From NCBI RefSeq assembly GCF_007859765.1, contig NZ_SIHJ01000001.1, positions 372,767 to 436,766 on the forward strand: 64,000 bases of DNA, given 5' to 3'. This document shows positions 1-9,316 of the stretch, one piece after another (positions within the stretch are counted from its first letter, which is position 1; each line of letters begins with the position of its first letter). A program made the position numbers and the translations under genes. Source of the stretch: Posidoniimonas corsicana (GTDB taxonomy: Bacteria > Planctomycetota > Planctomycetia > Pirellulales > Lacipirellulaceae). Below the pieces are notes generated by a model. The model was not told the DNA's origin, ran no database searches, and saw nothing but the letters and a program-made list of their open reading frames with translations.

Positions 1-754
1 CCGGCGCTGGGCCGAGCCACATGTCGTAGTCGAACCCAGCGGGCACGGGCGCCTCTTGCCAGCCGGGGCCGGGACCAACCTTGTTGTGGCGACCGACGTT
101 GCAGACAACACGCTCGACCTTCCCGATCCCGCCGTCTCGCACAAACTCGCACGCGGCGCGGACGTAAGGGTTGGATCGCTCGTGAGAACCCGTTTGCACG
201 ACCCGGCCGTTCTCTCGGGCTGCGGCGATCATGCGCCGCTGGCCCGCGATGGTTCGCCCGAGCGGCTTCTCGCAGTAAATATCTTTGCCTGCATTGGCCG
301 CGGCAATTGTCATCGCTTCATGCCAGTGGTCGGGCGCGACGACGATCACCGCGTCGACATCGTCCCTGGCAAGAACGTCGCGAAAGTCGCTGTAGGCGTC
401 GCACCCTTTGTAGGTCCCACCTTCACTGCGGCGGCTGTAGTGTTGTTCTACCATCTGCTTGGCCGGTTCACGGCCGCGGACATCCTCCGCGTTCTTGTAC
501 CCGCCGCTCCCCCGATTGACGTCGCAGACCGCGACCAGCTGGCAGTCTGGCTGGGCCATGAACAACTTGAGATCAAGAAACCCTTGGTTCCCCGTTCCTA
601 TGCACGCCACGTTAATGCGGTTGCTTGGCGCCGTCGCGCCGAACACCGACGGCGGGACGATGGTCGGGGCGGCGAATGCGACAGCCGCTGCTGACCTCTG
701 GAGGAAATCCCGACGGGTCCGCTCGGCGCTAGAGGGTGACTTGGGTTCGCTCAT
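1..754 (-). CDS. Gfo/Idh/MocA family oxidoreductase, Tat-exported (partial, C-terminus beyond window)
   Basis: The reading frame is open from ATG 754 to the window edge (251 codons). The N-terminus has a twin-arginine signal (RTRRDFLQRSAA) followed by a hydrophobic stretch, so export is expected. It continues with a Rossmann fold (VACIGTGNQG, then VAVCDV) and the family motifs APDHWHEA and YCEKPLGR, where the Lys of EKP is the usual catalytic or cofactor-positioning residue. The family performs NAD(P)-dependent oxidation or reduction of sugars. Planctomycetes carry many exported copies whose substrates are unknown. It lies 35 bp downstream of the PL6 lyase on the same strand, so it probably belongs to the same transcript and acts on uronate-type products; that role is inference. 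Confidence 0.88.
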   Translation of the reverse strand, partial: MSEPKSPSSAERTRRDFLQRSAAAVAFAAPTIVPPSVFGATAPSNRINVACIGTGNQGFLDLKLFMAQPDCQLVAVCDVNRGSGGYKNAEDVRGREPAKQMVEQHYSRRSEGGTYKGCDAYSDFRDVLARDDVDAVIVVAPDHWHEAMTIAAANAGKDIYCEKPLGRTIAGQRRMIAAARENGRVVQTGSHERSNPYVRAACEFVRDGGIGKVERVVCNVGRHNKVGPGPGWQEAPVPAGFDYDMWLGPAP

Positions 755-789
755 GATCTCTCCCTGCTCTTGGGAACAGTTGCTGAATT

Positions 790-3048
790 CTAGTCGGTGG
801 GACAGTTGCGAAGATTGGACTGTTGGTGGCTAACGAGAAGCACCACCGCAGCGAGCCAGGCTGAACAAGGCTCGGGTGCCGCCGAGGTCGCGGGCGGTCC
901 AGCGCCCAAGCCGAAGTTCCGCCGCCAAACGCTGTAGTCACCGACGCCGATCTGACCGTTACGGTCGCCGTCTGCCGCTAGGCCTCCGCCCACTTCGCCT
1001 AGGCTGTCACGCCAAACGCTGTAGTCGGCCGCGTCTACCGTTCCGTCGTTGTTGTAGTCGCCGTCAATGCTGGCGAACATCGCTTCGAGCTGGCCGTCCG
1101 ACAGCTCCCAGTCGCTGCTCAACACGAAAGCGTCCAGCTCGGCCCGCTGCTCTCTCATTGCCAGCCGCAGTTCCAGCGGCACGCCAATCATTGTGGCGTC
1201 GACAACGAATCCGGTGTCGCTTCGCTCCCAGCGAAACACTCCGTTGCTTGATAGTGATTCGTTGACGTCAGGGGCGATGCCGAACCCATCGGGGGCGTGG
1301 AAGCTGTCCGACGAACTGTCAAACCCTCGAGCGCGGTAGTACGCCCGGTAGAGTCCCTCCGATTCAAACTCCAAGTCATAGGTGGCGATGGTGTCGTGCT
1401 GTTCGGCGCCAAGGTCGACCCGGTCACCGTTGGGCGCTTTCAGGACCTCGTCCCCCAATGCCCCGTAGGCGACCGCTACCGACCACACGGCGCCGTTGTC
1501 ATCTGGATCGAGGATAGAGGAGTAGCTCTCGGCCTGTATCGCGCATCCCAGGGCGAGCCCGCAGCCGCTAAACGAGGTTGAGCCGGTCACACCCGCCAGC
1601 CAGTCTGGCCCGACGTCCCGGGCGGTAAGTGGCTTGCGGACAATGACTGCATTCGAGTATTCATCGGCGCCAACATCCCCTACGCCAACCCGTGGCTGCC
1701 CATCCATGTCATGCGTTGCGATGCTGCCCAATCCAGGGGTTCCGCCATCAATCAACGGGCTGGTTGCTTGCGGTCGATAGAGGCCATCAGGTCCAGGCGC
1801 CAATTGAGGGTCAATCACCGATACTCCGGTATGCACTGCCGACCCCAGCGACTGCCCGAACGCGATGTTTCCTGACCAACTCCAGTCCGCGCCTTCGGCG
1901 CCACTGAACAACGGATCGTTCGTGCTCCACACCGCGTTGTTGACGATCTTCACCCTCTCGGCAAGCAGCGTCCGCCCGCTAGAGCCGAGACCTTCATCGA
2001 ACTTGATCGCGGCGCCACTCACATCGACGATAGTGTTGTGCGCGACGACCGCGTCTTTGACCTGATAGTACTCGTTGACGGCCGAGTTGGGCACGCCGGC
2101 CGAAATCGAGACGGCTCCCCCCGCTCTGCCATCGAGTCCCTGAAAGTAGTTGTTTACGACCGTCTGCCCCTCACCGATGACGCGAACGCCTCCGGTCCCT
2201 TCTCTCCCCTCGCCCAGAAAGAAGTTTCCTTCGACAAGGTTGTTGTTGCCGTGACGCAGCGTGAGGGTGCCGGATGAGCCTCGAAACGTGTTGTAGCGGA
2301 AGGTGTTAGCGCCGGACTTGTTCGAGATGATCTCGATCTCGCCGTCTACCCGCTCGAAGAGGTTGTTCTCTACCGTGGTGAACGAGTCGCTCAGCGACTC
2401 ATCACTTGTCCCAACCCTGATCGTTTCAAATCCGTTCCCGTTCCCTTCTGGTCTGTCGGCGAAGAAGTTGCCGTCAATCCGGTGGAAGTCGGCCTCCGAT
2501 GAGTTTCGCCAGACCGTTACCGTAACGCCCGAATGGTTCTGACCGGAGAAGTAGTTGCTGTCCACACGATTCAACTGGCCGTACATCGACACCCAGAAGT
2601 AGCGGGTGTCGGTGCTGGCGGGGTTGTAGTTGACGATCGCCGAGTTTGTGAAACGCGAGTTCGTCGCCTCTCCGTTTGACCCTCGGAACTCTACGATGTG
2701 ATCGCCGGGGCCAAGGGCCCCGCCCTCAAACCTAAGGCCGTCCGCAACTAACCAGTCGCCGGAGATGTTCAGCGAGGAATTGCCATTCAGATGCACCTGG
2801 CCGGGAGTCTCCGCACGCAGTGTGATTGGACTGCCCGATTCTCCGAACCCAGCGAAGCTGATCTGCTGGTTAGTCCAGACGCCGTTCGACATGATCAGCG
2901 AGTCGCCGGGCTGAGCCGACTGCATCGCCAGCGCGATTTCATCCGCCGACGAGACGTAATACTCAGCGCCGTTCACCGCACTGGCCAGCACAAGAACGGC
3001 CAGTACGGCATGCGGGGAGAACGGTTTCGTGAGGAATATTTGTCGCAT
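790..3048 (-). CDS. Polysaccharide lyase family 6 (alginate lyase/chondroitinase B type) with dockerin-like repeats and a PEP-CTERM-like tail
   Basis: This 752-residue protein has a signal peptide ending near residue 27 (ASAVNG-A) and a right-handed beta-helix. Residues about 28-110 match the PL6 start (SNGVWTNQQI, then ETPGQVHLNG). The catalytic core is recognisable: GEIEIISNKSG places Glu239 and Lys244, and TLTLRHGN places Arg265. The Glu-Lys-Arg spacing (5 and 21 residues) equals that of the Ca-dependent catalytic residues of chondroitinase B. After a beta-rich middle come two dockerin-like calcium repeats (about 665-725, with DYNNDGTVDAADYSVWRD) and a tail with APEP plus a hydrophobic stretch, but without the usual terminal arginine cluster. 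PL6 enzymes cleave alginate or dermatan by beta-elimination. The PL7 gene at 11123 favours alginate. Confidence 0.88.
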   Translation of the reverse strand: MRQIFLTKPFSPHAVLAVLVLASAVNGAEYYVSSADEIALAMQSAQPGDSLIMSNGVWTNQQISFAGFGESGSPITLRAETPGQVHLNGNSSLNISGDWLVADGLRFEGGALGPGDHIVEFRGSNGEATNSRFTNSAIVNYNPASTDTRYFWVSMYGQLNRVDSNYFSGQNHSGVTVTVWRNSSEADFHRIDGNFFADRPEGNGNGFETIRVGTSDESLSDSFTTVENNLFERVDGEIEIISNKSGANTFRYNTFRGSSGTLTLRHGNNNLVEGNFFLGEGREGTGGVRVIGEGQTVVNNYFQGLDGRAGGAVSISAGVPNSAVNEYYQVKDAVVAHNTIVDVSGAAIKFDEGLGSSGRTLLAERVKIVNNAVWSTNDPLFSGAEGADWSWSGNIAFGQSLGSAVHTGVSVIDPQLAPGPDGLYRPQATSPLIDGGTPGLGSIATHDMDGQPRVGVGDVGADEYSNAVIVRKPLTARDVGPDWLAGVTGSTSFSGCGLALGCAIQAESYSSILDPDDNGAVWSVAVAYGALGDEVLKAPNGDRVDLGAEQHDTIATYDLEFESEGLYRAYYRARGFDSSSDSFHAPDGFGIAPDVNESLSSNGVFRWERSDTGFVVDATMIGVPLELRLAMREQRAELDAFVLSSDWELSDGQLEAMFASIDGDYNNDGTVDAADYSVWRDSLGEVGGGLAADGDRNGQIGVGDYSVWRRNFGLGAGPPATSAAPEPCSAWLAAVVLLVSHQQSNLRNCPTD

Positions 3049-3057
3049 CCACGTTTA

Positions 3058-3489
3058 CTACTTCGATCGCTTTTGCTTGGGGTCGCCCCATGTAAGCTCG
3101 ATAGTCAAGTTGTCGACAGGCTCGGTGATCTCAGCGGTCAGTCCGGATGATCGGTAGTCGGCGTACTTCGCAGGGGCGTGCCAATGCACCTTTGATCCGC
3201 CGATGATCTCACTGGCGGAAACCTGAACCTGATGGAGCCCAGTGACGGCTCCGTCCCCACTCTCGAAGCAGCTGAGCGTGAATCTTCCTTCATCGTCCAC
3301 TTGGCCGTAGGAGGGGCGGGCGCCCTCCGGGACAAAGCGAACATTGCCGACGGTAAGCGGCTTGCCGTCGATGAGCACCGTGCCGGACACGGGAACTCTC
3401 TTGGGCCCTCCGTCGCCACACCCGACGGCGGCAATCGACGCCAACGCTACCATGGCGTAGCAACGGATGAGGTGGTGAGTAGATTCCAT
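3058..3489 (-). CDS. Small lipoprotein with carboxypeptidase-regulatory-like (transthyretin-like) domain
   Basis: This 143-residue protein begins with a lipoprotein signal (VALASIAAVGCGDGG, lipid-attachment Cys near residue 24). One beta-sandwich follows with the pattern VSGTVLIDGKPLTVGNVRFVP, then DDEGRFTLS, ending in a short Lys/Arg-rich tail. Very similar small lipoproteins sit beside DUF1559 genes throughout planctomycete genomes. Here it lies between the pilin-like gene (71 bp upstream) and PL6 (9 bp downstream), so co-expression with the lyase is likely. The function is unknown; a cell-surface or periplasmic partner of the pilin-like protein is a guess. Confidence 0.8.
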   Translation of the reverse strand: MESTHHLIRCYAMVALASIAAVGCGDGGPKRVPVSGTVLIDGKPLTVGNVRFVPEGARPSYGQVDDEGRFTLSCFESGDGAVTGLHQVQVSASEIIGGSKVHWHAPAKYADYRSSGLTAEITEPVDNLTIELTWGDPKQKRSK

Positions 3490-3560
3490 AGCGGACTATG
3501 CTGGATCGACCGGTGAATGCTGACGGATTGCAACTGAAAACCTGAGCAGCGCATCCCGTC

Positions 3561-4589
3561 CTAGTCGCAGTAGTCGTTGTCGATCGCATCACGCTCTTCT
3601 GGCGTGCCGGCGATCGTCGACATGTCTTGGTAGAGGGTGAAATCAACGCCGTCGGCAATGAACTCCACGTGGCCGTCGAGGAATGTGAAATTGCCGCCCC
3701 CAATGTGCCGGCTTGCGAATGCTCCGTTGACCACCGCCGCGTTCGTGCCTACCGCCTTCGCGTCAACGCCCGTCGGCGTGTTCAGGGCGACATTGGTCAC
3801 CCGGAAGCAGTCCGCGTATCGGAACGCGTAGGTCCACAGGTTGGAACCGTCCACCGTGTGAGCGTCGATGACCTCTCCCGTGGAGAACGTCTTAGATGTG
3901 CCGTCGATGACGTGCCGCAGTTTCTTGGCCTTCCAATACAAGTGGGGCCCGGTGTTGTTGTGCTTGGTCAGGCAAGCATTGACAGGCTCGGGGCTGTTGG
4001 GCCCTCGGTGACCGCCGTTGAACGCATACGAGCCGGTCGCAGGCGCTGCCGACCAGCTTTGGAACCGGGGGTTCTCCGAGTAAGGCAAAGACGTGTCGGA
4101 CGGGCAGACAAAGATATCGGGCCGCGTGGCCAGCAGTGGCTCTCGCGCTGGCACATACGCGGGATTGTGCCAGTTTCCGGAGGGGTCGTAGATCCCTGCG
4201 GGCCAGATGCTGTTCTTGTCAAAGATCTCCAGCCCATCGTAGGTTGACTGCAGTTCAAGCTGGGGGAGCATCAGGACGAACCCACTCGCTCCGGAACGCT
4301 CTACCGCTGTCCTCAGGTTGCGGACCTCGTCGGTCCCTGTGCTGTCGGGCCCCAAACGTGAAGGCGGCAACTCGCCCTTGGTAGACTCGTAGTTGAGGAC
4401 AGCGAGTCCTATGTTCTTGAGGTTGTTGGTGCACGACATCCGCCGAGCGGCTTCCCTAGCGGACTGAACGGCTGGCAGCAGCAGAGCGATCAGAACTCCG
4501 ATGATGGCAATCACGACGAGCAACTCCACGAGAGTGAAGGCGGCTTGCCGGTGCTGGCGTCGGTTCGGTGTGTTGTATCCAGTTCGCAT
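3561..4589 (-). CDS. DUF1559 domain protein, type IV pilin-like (prepilin N-terminus)
   Basis: The chosen start, ATG 4589, gives 342 residues. A longer in-frame extension to 4661 is possible but would put 24 unneeded residues before the signal. Residues about 17-45 are a textbook prepilin segment ([19 protein letters not shown], with the conserved Glu five residues after Phe), followed by the family's [19 protein letters not shown]. The C-terminal H-X9-DG signature is present ([12 protein letters not shown]). DUF1559 proteins are greatly expanded in planctomycetes and are thought to be processed by a prepilin peptidase and exported by a pseudopilus-like system. Its place inside a polysaccharide-lyase gene group suggests it helps capture or import glycan; this is inference. 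Confidence 0.92.
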   Translation of the reverse strand: MRTGYNTPNRRQHRQAAFTLVELLVVIAIIGVLIALLLPAVQSAREAARRMSCTNNLKNIGLAVLNYESTKGELPPSRLGPDSTGTDEVRNLRTAVERSGASGFVLMLPQLELQSTYDGLEIFDKNSIWPAGIYDPSGNWHNPAYVPAREPLLATRPDIFVCPSDTSLPYSENPRFQSWSAAPATGSYAFNGGHRGPNSPEPVNACLTKHNNTGPHLYWKAKKLRHVIDGTSKTFSTGEVIDAHTVDGSNLWTYAFRYADCFRVTNVALNTPTGVDAKAVGTNAAVVNGAFASRHIGGGNFTFLDGHVEFIADGVDFTLYQDMSTIAGTPEERDAIDNDYCD

Positions 4590-4716
4590 CGTTAATCCTT
4601 TGGCTTGCAGCTCGTTCACCACTTGAACGAATTGACGATACCCAATGCTCACGCTCGACACGCTCGGCTCCTAGTTCAAAGCCGCCGCGCTGCCCGACGC
4701 GGCGCAACATCAACGC

Positions 4717-6300
4717 CTAGGTTCGCGGCTTCCAACACGACCGGCGTCGCCTTCCGAGCGTGGCGGCCGCAGCGACCGCTAGCCAGACGCCAGATGGCTC
4801 TGGCGCCACGCTGGAGGCCGAGGCGCCCGGCCCCACGCCTTCGCCAAACTGCGACCTCCAGAGGTCGTAGTCGCCCGCGTCAACAACGCCGGACCCGTCC
4901 CCCGCGTTTCCGATCAAGGATTCGTCGGCGGCGTTGAGGTTGTCCCGCCAAACCGTGTAGTCGGCTGCGTCGACTACAAGGTCGCCATTAAAGTCGCCAA
5001 GCAGCACCGCGCTGGAGCCCTCCACCTCGATGGTGAAGTTGTCCATGATGAAGTCGAACTCGCCTCCACCGCTGCTGGCGTTTCGGATCGCGAAGTAATC
5101 CCAGGAGTCGCTGTCGAGCCCGGGAAGGTTGATGTCATCAAGGTCGTTGGTGTCGCCGAATGACTTGACCGCGCCCGACTGCTTGTCCGTGACCCGAAGC
5201 TCCGCATGGATAGTGTCCGCCTCCTCCGTAAGCGTCGCCCGCGTGAGCACGAGCTCGATGTTGTAGACCTTCGTGAGATCAAGGTTGATGAAGTCGTACT
5301 CCGGAGGGTCGAAGGGGCCCCCGGACGCCATATTCTCAGGGCGTGCAACGGTCTCGACGTCTGTGCTGCCCTGCAAGAGCCGGTCCGCGTTGACCTCTTC
5401 TCGGATCCGACTCCCGCCGCCATCGGGCACGAGTGCGTCCCCCATGTGGACGCTGGCTTGCCACCCGGCGTCGCCATTAGCGCCGATCTCGTCACCGGCG
5501 CCTTGGGTTCCGGTAAGAGCGCCCTCGAAGAGCCCCTGTTCCTGGCCCCAGACAGCGGGCATAAAGTCGGCGCTCTGATTGGGCAATGGGTTTCCTTCTT
5601 CGTCGACCTGTCGACCCGCGAAGGGGTTCGTCATGCCGAGTTGGTTATCGGTGTCCTGGTACAGACCGAACCTGAGCTCACCGAACGAGGGCGAATTATT
5701 GGAGTCGGCGCCGCTGTTGGTGTTCGGTGCGTCGCGCCACACCCGGAAGTCAAAGCTCACCTTGACGGTGTCGCCCACTGTCGAGCCGAGCGAGATCGTG
5801 CGGTCGAAGAAGCCGGCCGCGACCGAACCACCTCCCCGCGACTCCCACGCCATGGCGTAGCCGCTGTCGATCGCATCGATGCCTAGGCCTCCTGCGCCAC
5901 CGCTGGTCTCAACCATTGCGCCCTGGGTGTCGTCGACGATCGTAATCTGAGGTTTTGGGCTGCCCGGCCCAGGGTGCGCCGTGTCAAGAGCATCCGACCA
6001 GCCGCGGATCTGCAGCCAGCGAATGCCCGTGTCGGCCGCGTCGAGTACGCTGGCGACTTCCGTGTTTGTCCGCTCGCCACTCATGCCGTCAACGTACAGC
6101 CGACCGGGTATGTAGGTGGTGCTCTCCACGCTTCCCTGCACGCTGACATCATAGTCTTCAAGCGGGACGCCGTTGTTGTCGAGGTCGGCGTCCCCAAACC
6201 CATCGAAGATTGCGACGACGCCCATCGCAGGGTGACAGAAAGTGATTAACGCCGCAGCCGCCAGAAAGTTGGGTGGGATCCGCAATTGCCAACTACCCAT
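4717..6300 (-). CDS. Secreted PEP-CTERM protein with dockerin-like calcium repeats, function unknown
   Basis: This 527-residue protein has an N-terminal signal (LAAAALITFCHPAMG), a long beta-rich domain with no motif I can name, then two dockerin-like repeats near residues 440-490 (GDFNGDLVVDAADYTVWRD, then GSGVVDAGDYDLWRSQFG). The C-terminus is a standard PEP-CTERM signal: APEP, a hydrophobic helix, then RRRR. PEP-CTERM proteins are sorted to the cell surface by an exosortase. It lies between another PEP-CTERM gene and the pilin-like gene on the same strand and is probably part of the alginate transcript. The middle region could be a laminin-G-like or carbohydrate-binding sandwich, but no decisive residue is visible. 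Confidence 0.75.
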   Translation of the reverse strand: MGSWQLRIPPNFLAAAALITFCHPAMGVVAIFDGFGDADLDNNGVPLEDYDVSVQGSVESTTYIPGRLYVDGMSGERTNTEVASVLDAADTGIRWLQIRGWSDALDTAHPGPGSPKPQITIVDDTQGAMVETSGGAGGLGIDAIDSGYAMAWESRGGGSVAAGFFDRTISLGSTVGDTVKVSFDFRVWRDAPNTNSGADSNNSPSFGELRFGLYQDTDNQLGMTNPFAGRQVDEEGNPLPNQSADFMPAVWGQEQGLFEGALTGTQGAGDEIGANGDAGWQASVHMGDALVPDGGGSRIREEVNADRLLQGSTDVETVARPENMASGGPFDPPEYDFINLDLTKVYNIELVLTRATLTEEADTIHAELRVTDKQSGAVKSFGDTNDLDDINLPGLDSDSWDYFAIRNASSGGGEFDFIMDNFTIEVEGSSAVLLGDFNGDLVVDAADYTVWRDNLNAADESLIGNAGDGSGVVDAGDYDLWRSQFGEGVGPGASASSVAPEPSGVWLAVAAAATLGRRRRSCWKPRT

Positions 6301-6482
6301 ATTTGTCGCCCATTCCAGTGTGAGAGTCTGCGAGGTGCAGTATCGACTGCTTGCTTAGTTCAGGGGTGACTGAACCGCCCGGTCACGCTTCGCGGCCAGG
6401 TATTGCGAAGCGGACCGAGCCGAAACTTGTTGAACAGCGGTGCGCAGCCCGTTGCAGGCCCGCGACGGCACAGGCCATGCCG

Positions 6483-7406
6483 CTAGCTTGTCCGGCGACG
6501 TCGAGTCGCCCCGGACAGAAGGGTCGCAATGAGTAGACCCGCCGCCGACGCGGGTTCGGGAACGCGGTTCCCGATGTCAACTCCGGTTGTAAGGATGATG
6601 TTGTCGTAGTAAACGTCGGGGTCGGTATTCGATGTGCCGCTGCCGAAGAGCGCGAACTGCTGTAGGCCAAGCGCGGTGTCATACGTGGTGCCCGACTTGT
6701 CGTAGTGGAACTGAAGCCCGTTCTTGAAGTCGTCGTGCTTCGTGTCGCCAGGGCTGCTCGAGTTGAGCAGAACCCCGTCGATATACAGGTCGTAGTGCAA
6801 TGGATCCAGCGTGCGGGTTTCGCCGAAGATGTCGTAGGTGTAGACACCGGAGAGGGCGGCGTTGGCCACCATCGTGACGTCGACAATCACATTCAGCATC
6901 GGGTCGGTGCTTGTCGTGTCCACGTCGCCGACGCCATCCTCGGCGCCGCTGTACTTGGCGTTCACATCGCCGTCCGCCTGCCAGGACACCGAGAAGGCGG
7001 CGTTGTTCTCTGAGGTCACGTTGACGTCGTTGTTCCCCATCCGAAAGCGTATCGCGCTGGAGCTTGCAACGGTGCTGTCGTTGTACGACTGGAAGTCGAC
7101 CCGAAACGGCTCGAACAGCGGGGCCGCCAACTGGCCGTGAATCTCCGGCTTGTCCTCATCGGTGAGGTCAACGACTCGGAGGCCCTTGCCGGTGGTGAAC
7201 GGCGTGGTGCCGAAGCCGGCGTCGACATCATCGACCTCAAAGACGCCATAGGGCAGCACTCCGTCGCCCAGGTCGTTGCGTCCGGTGTCGTTCCATGCGC
7301 TTAGGTCCTCTGTATAGAGAACGACAGTACCAGCTTGAATCGAGGCGGCCATTCCGGCGCCGACGCACCAAGCGATTGCGAGGAGATACCAGCGATTGCC
7401 ACTCAT
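6483..7406 (-). CDS. PEP-CTERM sorting domain protein, first gene of the lyase transcript
   Basis: The start is ATG 7406 (307 residues), because the protein then opens with a normal signal peptide (MSGNRWYLLAIAWCVGAG); the frame stays open to 7724 but that extension is not signal-like. The mature part is acidic, beta-rich and Asp/Gly/Thr-rich, with the laminin-G-like phrase YDLYIDGVLLN near residue 205. It ends in VPEP, a hydrophobic helix and TRRRR, a canonical PEP-CTERM signal. A stretch of 320 bp without a gene separates it from the XylR-like regulator, so it is the likely first gene of the leftward transcript through PL6. A glycan-binding role is plausible but not shown. Confidence 0.72.
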   Translation of the reverse strand: MSGNRWYLLAIAWCVGAGMAASIQAGTVVLYTEDLSAWNDTGRNDLGDGVLPYGVFEVDDVDAGFGTTPFTTGKGLRVVDLTDEDKPEIHGQLAAPLFEPFRVDFQSYNDSTVASSSAIRFRMGNNDVNVTSENNAAFSVSWQADGDVNAKYSGAEDGVGDVDTTSTDPMLNVIVDVTMVANAALSGVYTYDIFGETRTLDPLHYDLYIDGVLLNSSSPGDTKHDDFKNGLQFHYDKSGTTYDTALGLQQFALFGSGTSNTDPDVYYDNIILTTGVDIGNRVPEPASAAGLLIATLLSGATRRRRTS

Positions 7407-7726
7407 TGAATCTAAACCCCTGTTGATGAGACCGAGTGTGCCGAGGCGCCCTGTGCGGCGACGACAAGAAAAGCACGACTTCATTTCGCTCGCCCACACG
7501 GGGGCGGGCGGTTGCAAGTCTGTTAGTCGCGGACCTACGACTCTGAAAAGCGAACTCAGGAGGAGGCAGCTCAAGCGGATGCCCAAGCTCTCCTTCGAGT
7601 TTAGGCATCGCCTGAAAACACTGCTATCCGAAAACTCGGATTGCGATTCCAATTTTTGGAGCGCAGCAAGGCGTGCTGGATTCGCTACGTCTCGGGCGCC
7701 GTTGAGCGGACACCTGCGAGTCAACG
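7407..7726. promoter_or_regulatory. Non-coding stretch upstream of the lyase transcript
   Basis: About 320 bp lie between the stop of the XylR-like gene and the start of the first PEP-CTERM gene. No coding sequence is supported. It is the only long gap upstream of the leftward lyase group, so the promoter is expected here. A TCGGATT heptamer at 7636-7642 also occurs twice in tandem at 9089-9110 in the region on the other side of the regulator gene; it may be part of a shared operator, but a heptamer is also expected by chance in this much sequence. Confidence 0.45.
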
Positions 7727-8893
7727 CTACGCGTCGCGAAACCTCTTCCGGTACTCGGTGGCGGTAACCCCTTGGTGCTTACGGAACACCTCGCAAAAGT
7801 ACTTAGGCTCGGCGAACCCGGTGCGCACTGCAATGGCGGACACATTGAGTTCCGTCTCGGCGAGTAGCAGCTTAGCTCGATCTAGGCGGACACGGGTGAT
7901 CTCTGCCTTGATCGTTCTGCCAAGGATGCTCTTGAAGCGGCGTTCTAGGGTTGTGGGGCGGCTGCGGGCCTGCGCTACAACGTCCGCAGCACGCACGCCA
8001 CTGGTGGCGTTTTCACGGATGTAGCGGATTGCTAACTCGACGTCGGCATCGTCGATAGCAAGCATCTCTGTGGATCTGCGTGCAGCAATTCCGCGGGGCG
8101 GACCTAGCAGGGTGGTCATCTGTGCGGGACGCTTGCCACGCATCATTTTTCCCAACATCTCCGCGGCGGCAAACCCGATCCTGCTGGGGTTGACGTCGAT
8201 GCTTGTCATTGGCGGCGTGCTGAGGTTGCACAGGTGGGAGTCGTTGTCGACGCTTATCAACGCCACCGTGTCGGGAACCGAGATAGATGCCCGACGGCAC
8301 GCGTCGAGTACTTGCTGCCCACGGTCGTCATGGCAAGTCATGATCCCAACCGGCTTGGGAAGGTCCTCAAGCCAAGCAGCAATCTGCTGCTGCTGATCTT
8401 CCCACGAGGGCGCTCGTTGACGCTGCTGCTCCCCGAGGAGCACGTGGCATTGGGCGCCGTCTTCTTCTACGAGTTCGACGAAGTACTGGCACCGGAGGTC
8501 CTGGTTCGGGTTCTCGCCCTTGGGGGTGCCGCAGAAAGCAAAGTTCTTCAACCCCAGGTCCCGCAAGTGCTGGTAGCCAAGCTTAGCAATCGGGCGATTG
8601 TCGACCCCGATGAACGGCAGCTCCAGTCCCACTAGCGCCCCCCTTAGGTCGATGGCGGGGATCCCGGTCGCGAGAATCTCATCCGCCATCTCCCGGCTGT
8701 TGACCCGGGCAAGGATACCGTCGCCCTTCCAGTCGACCAACCAATCAGGTGGTGGATCATCGAGCCCGTGTGGCTCGAAGTAGATCGACCAGGGGCCGCG
8801 CTCTCGCAGGTACGTCGCCACGCCACGCAGCAGCCCGCGCGCGTACTCCCTTGAGGTCTCGATGAGGAGGGCGACATGGGGGGTCTTCTGCAT
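7727..8893 (-). CDS. XylR-type AraC family transcriptional regulator (LacI-like sensor plus AraC DNA-binding domain)
   Basis: This 388-residue protein starts at ATG 8893. Residues about 5-275 form a periplasmic-binding-protein-like sensor of the LacI/XylR kind (HVALLIETSREYARGLLRG at the start; FIGVDN, then GFAAAEMLGKMM further on). Residues about 285-388 carry the two helix-turn-helix motifs of AraC regulators (RAADVVAQARSR, then NVSAIAVRTGFAEPKYFCEV). This arrangement matches E. coli XylR, which binds a sugar and activates catabolic genes. It stands between the leftward lyase group and the rightward TIM-barrel/SDR/PL7 group and is the obvious candidate local regulator. An alginate-derived sugar as ligand is inference. 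Confidence 0.9.
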   Translation of the reverse strand: MQKTPHVALLIETSREYARGLLRGVATYLRERGPWSIYFEPHGLDDPPPDWLVDWKGDGILARVNSREMADEILATGIPAIDLRGALVGLELPFIGVDNRPIAKLGYQHLRDLGLKNFAFCGTPKGENPNQDLRCQYFVELVEEDGAQCHVLLGEQQRQRAPSWEDQQQQIAAWLEDLPKPVGIMTCHDDRGQQVLDACRRASISVPDTVALISVDNDSHLCNLSTPPMTSIDVNPSRIGFAAAEMLGKMMRGKRPAQMTTLLGPPRGIAARRSTEMLAIDDADVELAIRYIRENATSGVRAADVVAQARSRPTTLERRFKSILGRTIKAEITRVRLDRAKLLLAETELNVSAIAVRTGFAEPKYFCEVFRKHQGVTATEYRKRFRDA

Positions 8894-9316
8894 AGTGTTG
8901 CTCGGCCACGCGAATCGCTGGCGGGTTTCGCTGGAAGCGTGCTCCCGATGGTGTTCGCAGGAAGCCGTAGGAATTACGAGTGAATCTGTGCGTACCTGTA
9001 GAGTAGGGACTCATCGGAAAGCGATCGTCACGCACTCGCAGGTGGATGCTACCGGGGTCCGGAGCGAAAGGGAACCGAAAAACCGGAGTCGGATTCCGTA
9101 AAATCGGATTGGTCGCAGGCTCTCATGGTTTACTGTTAATTGAACGTAGTGAGGTCCGCTTGCTGCACCAGGCTAAGTCCTCCGGGGCGCCGGTGACGCC
9201 TGACGGAAGTGCTAGAGGTCGTTCGCCGCCTTGCGCGCGGTCGCTGTGATATCGCGGCGTCGTCTACGATGGCTAGTTGAAAACGTCTTATCCTTTTCTT
9301 AGCGAGGTTCTCCCGG
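8894..9316. promoter_or_regulatory. Divergent control region between the XylR-like regulator and the TIM-barrel/SDR/PL7 genes
   Basis: This is a 423-bp gene-free region with outward-facing genes on both sides. Two direct copies of TCGGATT at 9089-9095 and 9104-9110 are spaced 15 bp start to start; the first lies within CGGATTCCG (9090-9098), which is symmetric around its central base. AraC-family proteins often bind paired direct half-sites, so this is a candidate operator. No confident -35/-10 pair was identified. Confidence 0.4.

Noticed and set aside
56-694. Plus-strand frame at the left edge
   Set aside because: Lies opposite the Gfo/Idh/MocA gene, whose Tat signal and EKP motif read clearly on the minus strand.
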